8,001 bases of DNA. It comes from Methanoregula sp. (lineage in GTDB: Archaea > Halobacteriota > Methanomicrobia > Methanomicrobiales > Methanospirillaceae). The stretch spans positions 29,623-37,623 of the forward strand of contig PMDE01000124.1 in the NCBI GenBank assembly GCA_003154335.1, in the 5' to 3' direction. Positions within the stretch are counted from its first letter, which is position 1. Each line of letters starts with the position of its first letter. The notes below the pieces were generated by a model. That model was not told the DNA's origin, made no database searches, and was given only the letters and a program-made list of their open reading frames with translations. The position numbers and the translations under genes were made by a program. Below are positions 5,949 through 8,001 of the stretch, in pieces.

Positions 5949-5956
5949 TTTTTTTT
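5949..5956 (+). terminator. T-tract terminator after the symporter
   Basis: Eight T begin right after the TAA stop of the symporter gene. No strong hairpin precedes them. It is the probable end of the two-gene transport unit. Confidence 0.5.
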
Positions 5957-5973
5957 ATCCTGACGGTGAAATC

Positions 5974-5981
5974 ATATTAAT
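5974..5981 (+). promoter_or_regulatory. TATA-like box for the FAD enzyme gene
   Basis: ATATTAAT is centred about 27 bases before the GTG start at 6005. It predicts transcription starting almost at the start codon, which fits the absence of a ribosome site and suggests a leaderless message with a GTG start. Confidence 0.4.
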
Positions 5982-6004
5982 CATCAGCGCCAATGTAATG
6001 AGCT

Positions 6005-7312
6005 GTGAAAACAGCAATACTCGGGGGCGGACTTTCAGGACTGACGCTTGCAAGACTCCTCCATGAAAAAGGGGATGACATCGTTGTTCTCGAGGCAGAA
6101 TCTGAGGTTGGAGGGCTCTGCAGATCAAAAACCAGCCAGGGATTTACGTTCGATACCGGTGGTTCGCATATCATCTTTTCCCGGGATTCAGAAGTGCTTG
6201 AATTTATGCGACGGATGATTGCAGGAAATGAACAGCGCAATAACCGTAATACCAAGATTTTCTATAAAGGGAAGTACGTCAAATATCCATTTGAGAACGG
6301 TCTGTCCGATTTACCCCCGGAGGACCGGTTCGCCTGCGTCAACGGGTTTGTAAAAATGATGATTGCGGTTGAAAAAGGTGAGAAGACAGCCCCTTCAAAT
6401 TTTCGCGAATGGATCTATTACACGTTCGGAACAGGAATTGCTGAATGCTACATGATTCCATATAATGAAAAGATCTGGAAATTTCCGACCGATCTGATGT
6501 CCTGCCAATGGGTTGAGGGGCGGATCCCCCGTCCTCCGGTTGAAGACATCATCAAATCTGCAATTGGTATATCAACTGAGGGTTACACCCATCAGGCCAT
6601 TTTTTCTTATCCTCTTGATGGCGGAATCGAGGCCCTGGTTCATTCTATCGCAAAGCCCATTGAAAAATTCATCAGAACCGGGTTCAGAGTAAACGCTATA
6701 ACAAAAACCGGCTCCCGGTGGATGATAAGCAATGGGGATGAGGTTATTCAGGCAGACCGCTGTATCTGTACAATGCCGATTCAGCACCTGTTACCCTGCA
6801 TCAGAAGTGTTCCGGCAACGGTCAGGAATGCGGCAGATGCGTTGAAATACAACTCATTACTATGCGTCACTATCGGGATAAAAGGACCGGTTCCGGATAT
6901 ATCCTGGTTGTATATACCGGAGCACCACGTCGGAAGAACCAACAGGATCTCCTTTCCTTCCGGTTACAGTTGTCATGTTGCTCCTGACGGTTGCAGCGCT
7001 ATCGTTGCTGAGATCACTCACCAGCCCGGTGATGAAGTTGCTACCCTTCCGGACTACGAAATCCTTCGGGAAGTCCTGGAAATGCTTCAGGAAATGCAGA
7101 TCCTGAATAAGGATCAAGTTGTTTTCTCTTCTGTTGAGCGGATGCCTTTTGCTTATGTGGTTTATGATTGTGAATATAAGAAAAATATTGCTATCATAAG
7201 AAAGTTTTGCAGTGAAACAGGAATAGCCCTTGTGGGCAGGTTTGCTCAGTTTGAGTACCTGAATATGGATGGTTGTATACGAAGTGTTATGGATTACGTG
7301 GCAGCTTCATAA
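6005..7312 (+). CDS. FAD-dependent oxidoreductase resembling UDP-galactopyranose mutase
   Basis: This 435-residue flavoprotein begins with a Rossmann dinucleotide-binding fold: GGGLSG (G7, G9, G12), the ribose-binding E30 in VVLEAE, and GG at 36-37. FDTGGSH follows at 49-55. Other landmarks are YNEKIW (153-158), YPLDGG (202-207), and near the C-terminus GRFAQFEYLNMDGCI (from G411), which is close to the GR-x-x-x-Y/F-x-Y-x-(D/N)-M-D flavin-contact motif of UDP-galactopyranose mutases. Genomes often label such proteins protoporphyrinogen oxidase or amine oxidase, but the C-terminal motif and the neighbouring glycosyltransferase favour nucleotide-sugar or glycan chemistry. The exact reaction is unknown. 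The start is GTG, with a TATA-like box about 27 bases upstream and no ribosome site; an ATG at 5998 is out of frame. GC content is lower than in the ilv genes. Confidence 0.82.
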   Translation: MKTAILGGGLSGLTLARLLHEKGDDIVVLEAESEVGGLCRSKTSQGFTFDTGGSHIIFSRDSEVLEFMRRMIAGNEQRNNRNTKIFYKGKYVKYPFENGLSDLPPEDRFACVNGFVKMMIAVEKGEKTAPSNFREWIYYTFGTGIAECYMIPYNEKIWKFPTDLMSCQWVEGRIPRPPVEDIIKSAIGISTEGYTHQAIFSYPLDGGIEALVHSIAKPIEKFIRTGFRVNAITKTGSRWMISNGDEVIQADRCICTMPIQHLLPCIRSVPATVRNAADALKYNSLLCVTIGIKGPVPDISWLYIPEHHVGRTNRISFPSGYSCHVAPDGCSAIVAEITHQPGDEVATLPDYEILREVLEMLQEMQILNKDQVVFSSVERMPFAYVVYDCEYKKNIAIIRKFCSETGIALVGRFAQFEYLNMDGCIRSVMDYVAAS

Positions 7313-7372
7313 ATTGCATCATGCATTTGGAGTGTCCATCTAACTTATTATCCGCGAGCTTAAACACTGTAC

Positions 7373-7377
7373 AGGAG
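7373..7377 (+). promoter_or_regulatory. Shine-Dalgarno site, with TATA-like box, for the glycosyltransferase
   Basis: AGGAG lies 10 bases before the ATG at 7388. A TATA-like CTTATTAT (7344-7351) about 25 bases earlier could give the glycosyltransferase its own short-leader transcript. Read-through from the FAD enzyme gene is also possible. Confidence 0.45.
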
Positions 7378-7387
7378 TTTTATTCCC

Positions 7388-8001
7388 ATGATTTCTGTCA
7401 TCATCCCGACGTTCAATGAAGAAGAGAATATCGCTCAGTGTCTTGTCTCTCTCTCCCATCAGACCGTCCCCCGGACAGAGTATGAAATTATTGTTGTGGA
7501 TGGCGGTTCAAAGGATGCAAGCTGCGAGATAGCGAGAAAATATGCGGACTCTGTTTTTATCCAGACTTCAAAAAAAGTTGGTGGAGCTCGCAACGACGGG
7601 ATAATGGTAGCGAAAGGGGATATTGTAGCCACGACTGATGCAGATTGTATTCCCCCTCCCAACTGGATAGAGATCATAAAAAAGGATTTTGAAGATGAGG
7701 ATATGGTCCAGGTTTACGGGCCTGTTTATCCGATCGAGGAAGGATCAGGAAATAAACTATCCCTGATGCTTGCCAACACCTTCTCCCGGATCGGCTACTA
7801 CAGCAGGACGTTTTACTATACTCTGGGATGCAACACGGCATTCCGGAAAAACGCATTTATTAAAGCCGGGATGTACCGCTGTATTGATGCCGGCGATGAT
7901 CTTGAGATCGCCCTGCGCATGAGAGACGAAGGCAAAGTTGTTTTTGATGGCAGGATCAGCGTTGGTTTTTCCATGCGCCGTTACAAACAATACGGGACGC
8001 T
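7388..8001 (+). CDS. Family 2 glycosyltransferase, N-terminal part (3' end outside window)
   Basis: The frame is open from ATG 7388 to the window edge, giving 204 residues. It starts MISVIIPTFNEEENI, the standard GT-A fold opening of family 2 glycosyltransferases. D38 in VVDGGSKD should bind the nucleotide, D84-A85-D86 is the metal-binding DxD motif, and AGDDLEIALRMRDEG (D170, D171) matches the acceptor/catalytic-base ED-like motif. Such enzymes transfer a sugar from a nucleotide donor at the cytoplasmic face of the membrane to a lipid or growing glycan. Sugar and acceptor cannot be told from the sequence. A possible membrane-spanning C-terminus is beyond the window. It follows the FAD enzyme by 75 bases, and both probably belong to a surface-glycan gene group continuing to the right. 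Confidence 0.92.
   Translation, partial: MISVIIPTFNEEENIAQCLVSLSHQTVPRTEYEIIVVDGGSKDASCEIARKYADSVFIQTSKKVGGARNDGIMVAKGDIVATTDADCIPPPNWIEIIKKDFEDEDMVQVYGPVYPIEEGSGNKLSLMLANTFSRIGYYSRTFYYTLGCNTAFRKNAFIKAGMYRCIDAGDDLEIALRMRDEGKVVFDGRISVGFSMRRYKQYGT

Noticed and set aside
7315..7325. Short palindrome TGCAT-C-ATGCA after the FAD enzyme gene
   Set aside because: Only 5-base arms and no T tract follow it; not enough to call a terminator or operator.

Overview
This window most likely comes from a methanogenic archaeon of the Methanomicrobiales (Methanoregula-like). The grounds are archaeal features rather than a marker gene. TATA-like boxes lie about 25 to 30 bases before several starts, runs of T follow genes, short leaders or apparently leaderless starts are common, and there is a stand-alone receiver protein of a type common in these methanogens. 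The leuA/cimA-ilvB-ilvN cluster is also seen in methanogens. The genus is an inference.

Region 1 (1-2802, plus strand) is a tightly packed branched-chain amino acid operon. It holds the 3' end of a 2-isopropylmalate/(R)-citramalate synthase, then the acetolactate synthase large subunit (ilvB, overlapping its upstream neighbour by about 29 bases) and small regulatory subunit (ilvN, 4-base ATGA overlap). A T tract follows ilvN. The reductoisomerase gene ilvC, often next in such clusters, is not here.

Region 2 (2803-3594) is about 790 bases with no convincing protein gene. It contains TATA-like boxes, a nested inverted repeat, a hairpin followed by a T-rich tract, and a perfect 8-2-8 palindrome. 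At least one small transcription unit (about 2858-3096) of unknown kind is plausible.

Region 3 (3595-3978, minus strand) encodes a receiver-only response regulator. It is divergent from a membrane transport pair (4317-5948, plus strand) made of a 34-residue single-span protein whose stop codon directly abuts the start of a sodium:solute symporter. The divergent intergenic stretch (3979-4316) is rich in signals: a nearly symmetrical TATA element, a stem followed by a terminator-like hairpin, and three copies of a GATCAAAAA motif.

Region 4 (6005-8001, plus strand) looks like the start of a cell-surface glycan locus: an FAD enzyme resembling UDP-galactopyranose mutase, then a family 2 glycosyltransferase cut by the window edge. 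Base composition here is visibly lower in GC than in the ilv operon.

I found no CRISPR array, insertion sequence, tRNA or rRNA, and no clear novel multi-gene system. The least explained material is in the two intergenic regions.
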